Positions 32,152 to 41,690 of a stretch of 64,000 nt of DNA are shown here, in pieces. The position numbers and the translations under genes were made by a program. Origin of the DNA: Deinococcus multiflagellatus (GTDB lineage Bacteria; Deinococcota; Deinococci; Deinococcales; Deinococcaceae); contig NZ_JAIQXV010000001.1 in NCBI RefSeq assembly GCF_020166415.1, positions 372,001 to 436,000 on the forward strand, written 5' to 3'. Within the stretch, counting starts at the first letter, position 1. The number at the start of each line of letters is the position of its first letter. Under the pieces are notes generated by a model. That model was not told where the DNA came from, made no database searches, and was given only the letters and a program-made list of their open reading frames with translations.

Positions 32152-33981
32152 TTACATCGCTGCCGGAATCTCAATCCCAATCAGACCCAGCGTGTCTTCA
32201 AAGGCCGCGCGCAGACGGGCCACCAGCGCCAGACGGGCCTCGCGCAGCCCTTCAGGGCTCTGCAGCACGTTGGTGGCGGGCTTGCCCTGCTTGTCCTTGG
32301 CGTTGTACCAGGCGTTGAAGCTGGTTGCCAGATCCAGGGCATACTGCGCCACCCCGTGCGGCGAGTGGAGGCGCACCGCCTGGGCCACGATTTCCGGCAG
32401 TTTCGCCACCTGCTTGGCCAGAATGAGGTCCACCTCGGGCACGGCGTCCCAGTTGGCGCCCGTGCCGTCCACGGCGTACCCGGCCTCCTGAGCCTTGCGC
32501 AGAATGTTCGCGGCGCGCACGGCGGCGTACTGGATGTACGGCGCGGTGTCGCCACTGAGACTGCTGGCCTTTTCAAGGTCAAAGTCAAACGAGCGGCTGG
32601 GCTCGTTGCGCAGCATGGCAAAGCGCAGGGCGCCCACGCCGATGCGGCGGGCAATTTCCGGGGCGTCGGCGCGGCCCGCCAGCTCAGGGTTCTTGTCGCT
32701 CAGTTCGGCAAAGCCGCGCCCACTGGCTTCTTCCAGGGCGGTGTCCACCGCCAGGGTAATGCCCTTGCGCCCGCTGATGGTCTGGCCGTTCAGGTTCACG
32801 AATTCGTAGCTCAGGTGAATCGAGCGCGCTTCCTTTTCCTGTTCCCCGGCCACGCCCAGGCTGCTTTTGACCAGCATCTGCGGGTGCTTCTGGCGCGAAT
32901 CAATGACGTTGATGACCTCGTCGCAGTGCCCAAAACGCTTCTCGGTGTCGGGCTGACCGTCGGGGGCGCTGGTCCAGATGGTGTGGCCGGCCGGGTCCTG
33001 CATGAAGGGCCTGAACTTCATGCCTTCAAAGAGGCCAAACTTCCAGAACTGGTAGCCAATGTCCTTGGCCACGTACATGGCGGTGCCGTCGCTGCGGCGC
33101 AGCACCACGTTGGGTTCTTCCAGGCCCGGCATGAACTCGGACACGTCCATCACGAAGGCGCCGGCAAACTTGCCCTCTGTGGGGTGCGAGGTGTAGCGGC
33201 TGCCCTCCAGAATGTTCATGGCCTGGGCCAGAAAGCCGCTGCCCACCACGTCGGACTCCCACACCAGCAGGTCGTAGGTGGCGCCAATGCGGAAACAGGT
33301 GTCCAGCTGGGCCTGAACGGTCTGCTCCACCAGCGGGCGCAGCGCACCTTCTTCCAGCTTGTGCATGACCTCGCGGATACCCGCTTCCAGGCTCTCCTTG
33401 GCGGGATCGGCGTTCAGCTGCACGTAGCCTTCGCCCAGCCAGTGGTCGTACTTCTGCGTGCCGTCCCAGGTGCGGCCGTAGTGGTTCATGGCGAACAGGC
33501 TCTCGGCGGCCTGACGGCCGGTGTCGTCAATGTAGTTCTGAACTTCCACGGCGAACCCCGCCGCGCGGAAGATGCGCGCCATGGAGTCGCCCAGCACCAC
33601 GTTGCGCAGGTGGCCCACATGCAGTTCCTTGTTGGGGTTGACCGAGGTGTGCTCAATGACCACCTTGCCGCCCTGCGCGGGCATGGCGAAGGGGGTCTCC
33701 ACCACGCCGCGCACGAAGGCGGCCGTGTCCACGAAAAAGTTCAGGAAGGGCCCGGCGGCCTCCACGCGGCTGATCCCGGCCGGCAACTGCACCGTCTGGG
33801 CCAGGGTCTGCGCCACCTGGGCGGGGTTCTGGCCCAGCATCTTCGCCATCTGAAAAGCGGCGGGGGTGCCGTAATCGCCGGGCTTGTTGGCCGGGGTTTC
33901 CTGAATGGCGGCGTCCAGCGGGGCGCCCATCTGGGTGGCCGCCGCTTCCACCGCTGCCCTAAGTTGTGCCTTCAAGTCCAT
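32152..33981 (-). CDS. argS: Arginyl-tRNA synthetase
   Basis: Class I synthetase charging tRNA-Arg, 609 residues. Add-1 domain at the N-terminus with SRVEAAGPFLNFFVD, the HIGH motif as H121-V-G-H in NKELHVGHLRN, YIDDTGRQ, and the second-site region GQTISGRKGITL in place of KMSKS, as is usual for ArgRS of this type. The C-terminal anticodon-binding domain has TSFNAWYNAKD. The ATG follows TACACT by 8 nt (leaderless-like). Confidence 0.97.
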   Translation of the reverse strand: MDLKAQLRAAVEAAATQMGAPLDAAIQETPANKPGDYGTPAAFQMAKMLGQNPAQVAQTLAQTVQLPAGISRVEAAGPFLNFFVDTAAFVRGVVETPFAMPAQGGKVVIEHTSVNPNKELHVGHLRNVVLGDSMARIFRAAGFAVEVQNYIDDTGRQAAESLFAMNHYGRTWDGTQKYDHWLGEGYVQLNADPAKESLEAGIREVMHKLEEGALRPLVEQTVQAQLDTCFRIGATYDLLVWESDVVGSGFLAQAMNILEGSRYTSHPTEGKFAGAFVMDVSEFMPGLEEPNVVLRRSDGTAMYVAKDIGYQFWKFGLFEGMKFRPFMQDPAGHTIWTSAPDGQPDTEKRFGHCDEVINVIDSRQKHPQMLVKSSLGVAGEQEKEARSIHLSYEFVNLNGQTISGRKGITLAVDTALEEASGRGFAELSDKNPELAGRADAPEIARRIGVGALRFAMLRNEPSRSFDFDLEKASSLSGDTAPYIQYAAVRAANILRKAQEAGYAVDGTGANWDAVPEVDLILAKQVAKLPEIVAQAVRLHSPHGVAQYALDLATSFNAWYNAKDKQGKPATNVLQSPEGLREARLALVARLRAAFEDTLGLIGIEIPAAM

Positions 33982-34005
33982 AACTGCGCAGTGTACGGGA
34001 GGCGG

Positions 34006-35046
34006 CTACGGCACCGCCAGCACCGCCGAGGCCGAGAAGCCGAACCAGCCTGCCGTGACCCGGTAACGGCCCGCTGGCACCCGCTCGCCCAGACTGGTGC
34101 GGCCGTTCCAGCGGAAGGTCACCGTCTGCGCGGCGCCGGGTGAGAGCCGCACCGTCACGCCCAGGTCGGCGCAGAGGCGGTGGCCGTCCTGCCACACGCG
34201 CACGCCGCTGCTCAGCGCGGTCACGGCCAGCGGATGGCACGGGCCGGTCATGCCGGTCAGCGGCCGGGCAGCCCGGTTGGTCACCATGAGGGTCAGCAGG
34301 TAGCCCTCCCCCTGGCGCCGCACGGTGAGGGCCGCGCGGTGGGGCCATGCGCGGGCGCCGAAGGTCACAGGGGGGAGAACGGTCAGGTCCAGCGCGGCCG
34401 GGTCCAGGCCCCGGCGTTTTAAGGCTTGCAGGAAAGCTACGCGCGACAGGTCGTCCACCACCGTCACCTGCAGGCGGGGGCCCACCATGCTCAGGCCCGC
34501 CACCCCGGCGCGGCTTTCGCGCAGGGCGGCGCGGTAGGCCTCTGGGGTGGGGGTGGGGCGGGGGGCCCGGCCGGGACTGACCACCACCCAGACCGGGTTC
34601 GCAACCAGCCACGCGCGGCCCGACGCGGGGCGCACATTCCAGCCCACCCGGTACTGGCCCTGCCCGGCGCGGCGCAGGGGCACGCGGCGGTGGTATTCGT
34701 AGCGGGCGCCCGGGGGGACAGTCAGCACCTGCCCGGTACGGGTGCAGGTGGGCGCCGCGCCCTGGGGGACCAGACGCGTCTGCCCCGCCCAGCCGGCCGC
34801 CGTCCCCAGGTCGCCGCGCAGGATGGGGGCGCCGGGGCTCAGGCAGGTCAGGGTGACGGGGCGCGGGCCGGTGTTGTCCAGCACGGCGCTCAGGGTGATC
34901 TGGCCGGTGTCCTCCAGGTAAAGCGGCGAGGGCGGCACCTGCAACGTGAAGCGCTGGGCTGAAGCGACAGGGCCCAGGGCGAGCAGCAGCAGGGCGCTCC
35001 GCAAGCCCACACGAAGGAGAGTGGCTGGTGGGCAGAACAGCGGCAT
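34006..35046 (-). CDS. Hypothetical secreted protein with Ig-like (BsuPI-like) domains
   Basis: 346 residues. Signal peptide about 1-30, ending LLALGPVASAQ. Two beta-rich regions flank a Pro-rich linker (PGRAPRPTPTPE): the first has LSAVLDNTGPRPVTLTC, the second LTLMVTNRAARPLTG and GRTSLGERVPAGRYRVTAGW, which look like the intracellular-proteinase-inhibitor (BsuPI) type Ig fold. Function unknown. ATG 35046 follows TAAGCT by 6 nt (leaderless). It is divergent from the 35300 gene over 253 bp, in which I see only the two -10 boxes. Confidence 0.7.
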   Translation of the reverse strand: MPLFCPPATLLRVGLRSALLLLALGPVASAQRFTLQVPPSPLYLEDTGQITLSAVLDNTGPRPVTLTCLSPGAPILRGDLGTAAGWAGQTRLVPQGAAPTCTRTGQVLTVPPGARYEYHRRVPLRRAGQGQYRVGWNVRPASGRAWLVANPVWVVVSPGRAPRPTPTPEAYRAALRESRAGVAGLSMVGPRLQVTVVDDLSRVAFLQALKRRGLDPAALDLTVLPPVTFGARAWPHRAALTVRRQGEGYLLTLMVTNRAARPLTGMTGPCHPLAVTALSSGVRVWQDGHRLCADLGVTVRLSPGAAQTVTFRWNGRTSLGERVPAGRYRVTAGWFGFSASAVLAVP

Positions 35047-35299
35047 AGGGTGAGCTTAGAGCGGCGGCTGACGACAGGAGGCCGCTGTTGCCTTTCGCTG
35101 GGGACAAGGCGCGCCGGAGTGCGGGCCGCCTCTCAAGACCAGAGGTCGCGGGCGTCACCCAGAGCAGAACGTAGGCCCGCCCCCCAGGTCCGGCCCCTCC
35201 AACCATGAGGCGTCCCGCTCCTCCTCCTTCTCTCCCGTGAAGCCTCTCCTGCCCGTGGCCTCATCCCGGGCCCCCTCCCCCGCAGGCTACGCTGCCCGC

Positions 35300-37333
35300 A
35301 TGAACCGCCTCTCGCAGGAAAGCAGTCCGTACCTTCGCCAGCATGCGGACAACCCGGTGCACTGGTGGCCCTGGGGGCCAGACGCCTTTGCCGAGGCCCG
35401 CACGCGCGACCTGCCGGTGCTGCTGTCGGTGGGGTATGCCACCTGCCACTGGTGCCACGTGATGGCCCACGAAAGCTTTGAGGACGAGGCCACAGCCGCC
35501 TACATGAACGCGCACTTTGTGAACGTGAAAGTGGACCGCGAGGAGCGCCCCGACGTGGACGCGGTGTACATGGCGGCCACCCAGGCCATGACCGGGCAGG
35601 GCGGCTGGCCCATGACGGTGTTCCTGACCCCGGACGGCGAGCCGTTCTATGCCGGCACCTACTTTCCGCCGCGCGACGGGTACGGCATGCCCAGCTTTGG
35701 GCGCGTGATGGCCAGCGTGGCGCGGGCGTGGCAGGAGGACCGCCCCAAACTGCTGGGCAACGCCCAGGCCCTGACCGAGCATGTGCGCGAAGCCACCCAG
35801 CCCCGCGCGGGCGAAAGCGAGGTGGGCCCGGACGAGGTGGAGCGCGCGGCGGCCAACCTGCGCCGGGTGTTCGACGAGACGAACGGCGGCTTTGGCGGCG
35901 CGCCCAAGTTCCCGGCCCCCACCACGCTGGATTTCCTGCTGACCCGCCCGGACGGCCGCCTGATGGCGCTGCACACGCTCCGGCGCATGATCGCGGGCGG
36001 GATTCACGACCAGCTGGGCGGCGGGTTTCACCGCTACAGCGTGGACGGGCAGTGGCGGGTGCCCCACTTTGAAAAGATGCTGTACGACAACGCGCAGCTG
36101 ACCCGCACGCTGCTGCGGGCCTTTCAGGTCAGCGGCGACCCGGCCTTCGCGGACGCCGCGCGGCGCACCCTGGCCTACCTGACGCGCGAGATGCGTTCAC
36201 CCGATGGCGGCTTCTACAGCGCTCAGGATGCCGACACCAACGGCGTGGAGGGCCTGACCTTCACCTGGACCCCGGCGGAAGTGCATGCCGCCCTGAATGA
36301 CGAAGCCGACGCCGAACTGCTCTGCCGGCACCTGGGCATTCAGGACCCCGGCAACTTCCACGACCCCCACCGCCCGGACGCGGGGCGCCGCAGCGTGCCG
36401 TATGTGGCCGTGCCCGCCTCAGACCTCGCCGCCGAGCGGGGCCAAAGCGAGGAAGGCCTGAGCACCCATCTGGAGCGCCTGAAAGCCCGCCTCTTCCTGC
36501 TGCGCCAGGGCCGCCCCCAGCCCGGCACCGACGACAAGGTGCTGACCTCGTGGAATGGGCTGGCGCTGGCCGCCTTTGCCGACGCCGCGCGGATTCTGGG
36601 CGAAAGGCCTTACCTCACCGTGGCCGAGGGAATCGCCAGCTTCCTGCAGGGCCGGATGCAGGCCCCGGGCGGTGGCCTGTACCACGTCTGGGCGGGCGGG
36701 CAGGCGCGGGTGGAGGGCCTGACCGAAGACCACGCCCTGGTGGGCCTGGGGCTGGTGGCGCTGTTCCAGGCGAGCGGCGACGAACGCTGGCTGGCCTGGG
36801 CCCGCGAGCTGTGGACCGTGTGCGCGCGCGACTTCTGGCAGGAAGAGGCGGGCGTCTTTCTGGCCTCGGGCGGGCGGGCCGAGGCCCTGCTCACCCGCCC
36901 CGCCCCGGGCTTTGACAGCGCCGTGCTGTCGGACAACGCGGCGGGCGCGCTGCTGGGGCTGTGGATGCACCGCTATTTCGGTGACGAGACGGGCGAGGCC
37001 AGGGCCCGGCGGGTGCTCTCGGCGTTCCGGGGGGACATGCTGGCGGCGGCCGGGGGGTTTGGGGGCCTGTGGCAGGCGGCAGCCTTCGTGCACGCGCCGC
37101 ACACCGAACTGGCAATTCTGGGTACGCCCGAGCAGCGCGCGCCACTGGAACAGGTGGCCTCGCGCTTCAGCCTGCCCTTCACCGCCCTGGCCCTAACCGA
37201 ACCGGGCGGCACCTTACCACTGGTGCAAGGCCGCCCTGGGGACGGCACCGCTTACCTGTGCGTGAACCACGCCTGCGACCTCCCCACCCGCGACCCGGCC
37301 ACGCTGGAGCGGCAGCTTTCGGCCCTGGGCTAG
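35300..37333 (+). CDS. Thioredoxin-domain protein, YyaL/SSP411 family
   Basis: 677 residues. The N-terminal thioredoxin-like domain (about 1-165) has NPVHWWPWG and [18 protein letters not shown], with CxxC as CHWC, then [14 protein letters not shown] and [13 protein letters not shown]. The rest is an (alpha/alpha)6 glycosidase-like fold with [29 protein letters not shown] and [15 protein letters not shown]. Cellular function is not established for the family. ATG 35300 follows TACGCT by 6 nt (leaderless), which rules out the in-frame start at 35237. Confidence 0.93.
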   Translation: MNRLSQESSPYLRQHADNPVHWWPWGPDAFAEARTRDLPVLLSVGYATCHWCHVMAHESFEDEATAAYMNAHFVNVKVDREERPDVDAVYMAATQAMTGQGGWPMTVFLTPDGEPFYAGTYFPPRDGYGMPSFGRVMASVARAWQEDRPKLLGNAQALTEHVREATQPRAGESEVGPDEVERAAANLRRVFDETNGGFGGAPKFPAPTTLDFLLTRPDGRLMALHTLRRMIAGGIHDQLGGGFHRYSVDGQWRVPHFEKMLYDNAQLTRTLLRAFQVSGDPAFADAARRTLAYLTREMRSPDGGFYSAQDADTNGVEGLTFTWTPAEVHAALNDEADAELLCRHLGIQDPGNFHDPHRPDAGRRSVPYVAVPASDLAAERGQSEEGLSTHLERLKARLFLLRQGRPQPGTDDKVLTSWNGLALAAFADAARILGERPYLTVAEGIASFLQGRMQAPGGGLYHVWAGGQARVEGLTEDHALVGLGLVALFQASGDERWLAWARELWTVCARDFWQEEAGVFLASGGRAEALLTRPAPGFDSAVLSDNAAGALLGLWMHRYFGDETGEARARRVLSAFRGDMLAAAGGFGGLWQAAAFVHAPHTELAILGTPEQRAPLEQVASRFSLPFTALALTEPGGTLPLVQGRPGDGTAYLCVNHACDLPTRDPATLERQLSALG

Positions 37334-37609
37334 AAGGGCTGCAGGTGGGGGAAGGGCACGGCGCGGGTCCATCGCCGCGTCTCGATGAACAGAATGGATT
37401 TTTTCGCATCACTCGTGGGGAATTCGCAGAACCGCGCTGCCAATCCTTCGAGGTGGGAAAACTGCGCCGCAGGAGGAGATGAACAGGCGTGGCGTCCACC
37501 CGCCGCCATGCTCAACTGCCCTTTGACCGGGTTGAGCGAAGGTTCGCATCATTGCCGGTGGCGACTCGGCTTGGATGGTCCGGTCAGCGACCCGGTCGGC
37601 ATGCCTTTA

Positions 37610-38260
37610 TCACAGTGCGAGGTCGGCCGGCTGCAGGCGCCGCGTCAGGCACAGGTGCTCGGCGGGGTGGCCCAGCCACGGAACCCACAGGGGCGTGACG
37701 CGGCGGGCCGTCACCGCAAAGCCCAGCTTGTGGTACAGCCCCAGGGCGGCGCGGTTCTCGGTGGTGGTGGACAGCTGCACCCCCGGCACCTCGGCGCCCG
37801 CCAGCACGCGCAGGTGGGCACGCAGCAGCGCCTCACCCGCACCCAGCCCGCGCGCCTGGGGCAGCAGGTTCAGATGCAGGTGGGCCGGAAAAGCATGTTC
37901 ATCGGCGTGGGGGGCGGGCCAGGACACCGTGCGGCGCAGGTAGGGCAGGCTGGCCCAGCCGCTGGCCCGCGCCAGGGCGGTGGGCAGCACGCGCGCCACC
38001 TGGGCCAGCAGCGCGGCGCGGTAACGCCCCGGGTCCGGGGCCCCCAGGATAAAGCCCACCACCTCGGCCCCGCGCAGGGCCACATGGCCGCCAAAGCCCG
38101 CGTGCAGATACGGCGCGGTCCACAGCGCGGCGAACAGGGCGGCATCGGGGAAAAAGGCGGCGGCGCTCTCACCGAAAAAGGCGGTGTGGTAGGCCACGGC
38201 CGCCAGCGCGGGCCCGTCCTGGGGGCCCACCGGGCGCAGCACCAGCCCGTCAGCGGCCAT
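37610..38260 (-). CDS. GNAT family N-acetyltransferase
   Basis: 216 residues. Acetyl-CoA binding region LPQARGLGAGEALLRAHL (R/Q-x-x-G-x-G/A) and the C-terminal TTENRAALGLYHKLGF are typical GNAT motifs A and B. The ATG at 38260 lies 11 nt inside the end of the PIG-L gene and has AGGGTGG upstream, so the two are cotranscribed. Substrate unknown; the extended insert with aromatic residues (PYLHAGFGGHV) is similar to a family of Deinococcus/actinobacterial acetyltransferases, from memory. Confidence 0.87.
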   Translation of the reverse strand: MAADGLVLRPVGPQDGPALAAVAYHTAFFGESAAAFFPDAALFAALWTAPYLHAGFGGHVALRGAEVVGFILGAPDPGRYRAALLAQVARVLPTALARASGWASLPYLRRTVSWPAPHADEHAFPAHLHLNLLPQARGLGAGEALLRAHLRVLAGAEVPGVQLSTTTENRAALGLYHKLGFAVTARRVTPLWVPWLGHPAEHLCLTRRLQPADLAL

Positions 38261-39263
38261 GACCACCCTGCGGCGAATGGGGATCATCCAGGGCCACGAG
38301 TTCGTTCGTCCGCACAAAGGCCTGCAAGAAGCGCGGCATCACCGCCATCTGCGAGCGGTGCGCGGCGATGGCCTGCGCCTTGCGGGCCGTCTCGTCGCGG
38401 CTGAGGTCCGCGCGGGTCCAGGTCAGGCTGTGGCCCCGGGGCGGCAGCAGCAGCGGCACCTGGGGATGCAGGCCCTTGGGCAGCGGCCATTCCAGGCCGC
38501 CGTGCACCACCCAGTAGCGCGCGCGGGCGGTCTGGCCCCGCGCCTGCAACAGGTCCTGCACCAGCAGGCTGGTGGCCCGGTGGTCGCGGTGGGCGTCCTT
38601 GCTGCTGGGCAGCAGCACCACGTCGGGCCGCACGCGGTCAAACACCTCGGCCAGATCGCGGCGCAGGTTGGCCCCGGTGTAAGCGGCGCCGGGGTGCAGG
38701 GTCCCGGCATACGGCACCCGGGTGGCCCCGGTGTGCGGCGAGCGCACCACCTGGGCCTGGGGCGCGCGGTACAGCCGCAGCAGGGCGCCGTCCGGGTAGC
38801 CCAGGAAGGTCAGGTGGGCCGCCGGCACGCCCAGCACGCGCGCCGCTGCCCGCGCTTCAGCCATGCGGCGCGCGCCCAGGCGCTCGGTGGCCCCGCCGTG
38901 GGGCCGGGCGGTGCGGCCCAGGGCGGCGGCGTCCAGCTCAAAGCCGTCGCCACTGGTCAGCCACACCACGTACACCTGCGCGCCGGCCCGCTGCGCTTCC
39001 TGCAGCTGCCCGGCGCAGCACAGGCTCTCGTCGTCCGGGTGGGGGCTAACCAGCAGCACGCGGCGGCCCGACGCAAAACCCGGCGCCGGGGGCAGGGCCG
39101 CCACCTCGGCCCGGGCGCGCGGATAGAGCAGCCCCACGGCGGGCGTGGCGTTGATGGCAAAGGCGGCCACCAGGCCCAGGATCAGCGCCGCCCCCAGGGC
39201 CCAGAACCGCGGGGAGCGGGCCAGCCAGCGGCGCGGGGGGCCTGCAGGTGAGGGACTGGACAT
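38250..39263 (-). CDS. PIG-L family deacetylase, membrane-anchored
   Basis: Zinc-dependent deacetylase of N-acetylglucosaminyl or similar conjugates. 337 residues with one helix (about 20-42) near the N-terminus. Catalytic motif SPHPDDESLCCAG and the distal zinc His pair in KDAHRDHRATS are intact. A membrane anchor suggests an extracytoplasmic target such as a glycolipid or wall sugar. It lies 29 nt after rpiA in the bcp-rpiA run and overlaps the GNAT gene. Confidence 0.88.
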   Translation of the reverse strand: MSSPSPAGPPRRWLARSPRFWALGAALILGLVAAFAINATPAVGLLYPRARAEVAALPPAPGFASGRRVLLVSPHPDDESLCCAGQLQEAQRAGAQVYVVWLTSGDGFELDAAALGRTARPHGGATERLGARRMAEARAAARVLGVPAAHLTFLGYPDGALLRLYRAPQAQVVRSPHTGATRVPYAGTLHPGAAYTGANLRRDLAEVFDRVRPDVVLLPSSKDAHRDHRATSLLVQDLLQARGQTARARYWVVHGGLEWPLPKGLHPQVPLLLPPRGHSLTWTRADLSRDETARKAQAIAAHRSQMAVMPRFLQAFVRTNELVALDDPHSPQGGHGR

Positions 39264-39292
39264 GGGGCGCGCGCCTGCTGGTCCCGGGGCCC

Positions 39293-39982
39293 TTAGCGCG
39301 CCGGGGTGAGTTCGGTCACGCCGTCCGGGGCCGCCACAAAGGCCCGCTCCGCCATGCCCAGGAACAGGCCGGTGTCCACCACACCCAGTAGCCCCTTCAA
39401 GGTGCGTTCCAGCGCGGCAATGTCCTGGCCCTCCGGAATCTGGGCGTCAAAGATGTGGTTGCCGTTGTCGGTCACGTACGGCTGGGCCCCACTGTGACGC
39501 AGGCGACCGGCGGGCAGCACCTCTCGCAGGCGCTCGATGGTGCTCAGGAAGCCAAACCGGGCGATCTCGATGGGCAGGGCCGACTTCTCGCCAAGGCGCG
39601 TCACCAGCTTGGTGTGGTCGGCAATCACGAGAAAGCGCCGCGCCTGCACCTCGGTCAGCTTCTCGCGCAGCAGGGCGCCGCCCAGGCCCTTGATCAGGTC
39701 GAGGTTGGGGGCAATCTCGTCGGCGCCGTCAATGGCAATGTCCAGGGGGCGGGGGTCCAGCGCCTCCACCGGAATGCCCACCTGCCGGGCCAGGGCGTCG
39801 CTGGCCTCGCTGGTCGCCACCCCCACCACGTCCCGCAGTTCGCCGCTCTGCAACTGGCGACCAATTTCCTCAATGGCGTACTTGGCGGTGCTGCCGGTGC
39901 CCAGGCCCACCCGCATGCCGCTTTGCACCAGGGCCACGGCGCGCAGGGCGGCTTCTTTTTTCAGGGCTTCGAGGTCGCTCAT
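39293..39982 (-). CDS. rpiA: Ribose-5-phosphate isomerase A
   Basis: Interconverts ribose-5-P and ribulose-5-P in the pentose phosphate pathway. 229 residues. GLGTGSTAKYAIEEIG, DIAIDGADEIAPNLDLIKG, GGALLREKL and KLVTRLGEK are the family motifs; the catalytic Asp, Lys and Glu are present. Its ATG overlaps the bcp stop (ATGA), so translation is coupled. Confidence 0.97.
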   Translation of the reverse strand: MSDLEALKKEAALRAVALVQSGMRVGLGTGSTAKYAIEEIGRQLQSGELRDVVGVATSEASDALARQVGIPVEALDPRPLDIAIDGADEIAPNLDLIKGLGGALLREKLTEVQARRFLVIADHTKLVTRLGEKSALPIEIARFGFLSTIERLREVLPAGRLRHSGAQPYVTDNGNHIFDAQIPEGQDIAALERTLKGLLGVVDTGLFLGMAERAFVAAPDGVTELTPAR

Positions 39983-40479
39983 GCGGGCCCCCGCGCGGCG
40001 CGGTCTTTGTCAATGGCGGCGGCCACCTGATCGGCGTGGCCGTCCACCTTCACCGCCAGCCAGCCCTTGACCAGCGTGCCATCCGGGCCAATCAGGAAGG
40101 TCTGGCGCTTGATGCCCTCGGTGACCTTGCCGTACATGTTCTTCGTGCCGTACGAGCCGATCTGGCGCAGGAACGCCGCGCCGTCGTCGCTGAGCAGAGG
40201 AAAGGGCAGGCTGTACTTCTCGGCAAACTGGGTGTGGCTCTGGGCGTCATCGGCGCTCACGCCCAGAATGGCCGCGCCGTGGGCCTTTAACAGCGCGTTG
40301 TCGCGGAAATCGCAGGCTTCCCTGGTGCAGCCGGGGGTGTCGTCCTTGGGGTACACGTACAGCACCACGTAGCGCCCCGCGTAGTCAGACAGGCGGTGCG
40401 TCTGCCCCTGGGCATCTGGCAGGGCGAAGTCGGGAAAGGGCTGGCCCGGCTGGGGGCTGGCGGGGGACGCGTCACTCAT
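39979..40479 (-). CDS. bcp: Thioredoxin-dependent peroxiredoxin (Bcp/PrxQ)
   Basis: Reduces H2O2 and organic peroxides. 166 residues. The peroxidatic Cys is in KDDTPGCTREACDFRD; the second Cys five residues on in the same motif is the resolving one of the PrxQ class. ATG 40479 follows TACCCT by 7 nt (leaderless), so longer frames reaching 40953 are excluded. First gene of bcp-rpiA-PIG-L-GNAT. Confidence 0.95.
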   Translation of the reverse strand: MSDASPASPQPGQPFPDFALPDAQGQTHRLSDYAGRYVVLYVYPKDDTPGCTREACDFRDNALLKAHGAAILGVSADDAQSHTQFAEKYSLPFPLLSDDGAAFLRQIGSYGTKNMYGKVTEGIKRQTFLIGPDGTLVKGWLAVKVDGHADQVAAAIDKDRAARGPA

Positions 40480-41027
40480 GGCGTTCAGGGTAGCGCGGGG
40501 CGGAGGATTGAGGGTCAAGAGGGCGAGGAGAGTTGACAGGTCTACGAGGTCGCGGCGTGGCGCTGTGTGAGGTCGAGGGGTCAAGGCGTCGAGAAGTCGA
40601 GGGGAGGGACGACAGGAAGGTTTTGGAGGGCCTTCCACTTCCCGGCCAATCCCGGTCCCGTCCAGACCCCCTCTCGCAATGGCTCGGACAGTGGCAACAG
40701 TTCGCAGGCTGCGAACCGACCAACACGCTGTTTTTCTCCTCCCCCCTTGTGGGGGACTCGCAGAGCTGCGCAGCAGAGGCTGGGGCTTGAAAAGCGGCGC
40801 AGCAGAGGGGGGAAGCGGGCATGGCGTTCGGGACGACATTTTCGCAAATGCCGCCCGCCGGGCCCGAGGACTGTCCGCACCATTGGTCTCGACCCCTCGA
40901 CCTTTCCTCGACTTCTCGACCCTTCCCCGACAGCCGCCTACCCCCGCCCCCAACTCCTCACCAAACCCCTGCCCCCTCCTCCTTTCGGCTCAATCTTTCT
41001 CAAGACATCGGGGGTATTCTGGGGGGC
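40480..41027. other. 548-bp intergenic region with a large inverted-repeat element
   Basis: Between the divergent bcp and deoC starts. It holds the element at 40571-40920 and, at each end, a leaderless -10 box (TACCCT for bcp, TATTCT for deoC). No gene is supported. Confidence 0.6.
40571..40920. repeat. About 350-bp inverted-repeat element with copy 2 of the dispersed block
   Basis: Outer inverted blocks: GGTCGAGGGGTC (40571-40582) with GACCCCTCGACC (40891-40902), and GTCGAGAAGTCGAGG (40588-40602) with CCTCGACTTCTCGAC (40906-40920); their order is swapped on the right side. Inner pair: 40677-40692 with 40870-40885, 14 of 16 bases pairing. The middle holds the block 40768-40810, which is 35/43 identical to 22759-22801. 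Confidence 0.7.
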
Positions 41028-41690
41028 GTGAAGCTTGCGCCGTACATTGACCACACCCTCCTCAAAGCCACCGCCACCCGGGCAGACATCATCCAGTTGT
41101 GCCAGGAAGCGCGCAAGCACAGCTTCTTCGCCGTGTGCATCAATCCGGTTTACATTCCGCTCGCCAAGGCGCAGCTGGCCGGCAGCGACGTGAAAGTGGC
41201 CACCGTATGCGGCTTTCCCCTGGGCGCCGTGAGCCCCGAGCAGAAGGCCGCCGAGGCCCGCGCCAGCGTGCAGGCCGGCGCTGACGAGGTGGACATGGTT
41301 ATTCACATCGGCGCGGCGCTGGACGGCGACTGGGCCAGCGTGGAGGCCGATGTGCGCGCCGTGCGGGAAGCCACGGCGGGCGCGGTGCTGAAGGTCATCA
41401 TCGAAACCTGCTACCTGAACGACGAGCAAAAGCGCGCCGCCACCGAAGCGGCCGTGCGCGGCGGGGCCGACTTCGTGAAGACCAGCACCGGCTTTGGCAC
41501 GGGCGGCGCCACCCCCGACGACGTGCGCCTGATGAGAGACGTGATCGCGGGCCGCGCCCAGATCAAGGCGGCGGGCGGCGTGCGCAGCGCCGAGGACGCC
41601 AAGGCGATGATCGAGGCAGGGGCCACGCGCCTGGGCACCTCGGGCGGGGTGGCGCTGGTGGCCGGTGAACAGCTGGGCGAGGGGTACTGA
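41028..41690 (+). CDS. deoC: Deoxyribose-phosphate aldolase
   Basis: Cleaves 2-deoxyribose-5-P to acetaldehyde and glyceraldehyde-3-P in nucleoside salvage. 220 residues. Schiff-base Lys in ADFVKTSTGFGTGGAT, the proton-relay Asp in GADEVDMVIHIGA and Lys in AQIKAAGGVRS are intact. The GTG at 41028 follows TATTCT by 7 nt (leaderless), excluding the longer frame from 40821. It heads the deoC-maf-mreC-mreD-PBP2 operon. Confidence 0.96.
   Translation: MKLAPYIDHTLLKATATRADIIQLCQEARKHSFFAVCINPVYIPLAKAQLAGSDVKVATVCGFPLGAVSPEQKAAEARASVQAGADEVDMVIHIGAALDGDWASVEADVRAVREATAGAVLKVIIETCYLNDEQKRAATEAAVRGGADFVKTSTGFGTGGATPDDVRLMRDVIAGRAQIKAAGGVRSAEDAKAMIEAGATRLGTSGGVALVAGEQLGEGY

Noticed and set aside
37330..37515. 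Minus-strand frame ending in a protein-like stretch (SILFIETRRWTRAV) in the gap after the YyaL gene.
   Set aside because: Only a TTG start, no ribosome site or -10 box, and no recognisable family. It could be a gene remnant but cannot be supported.
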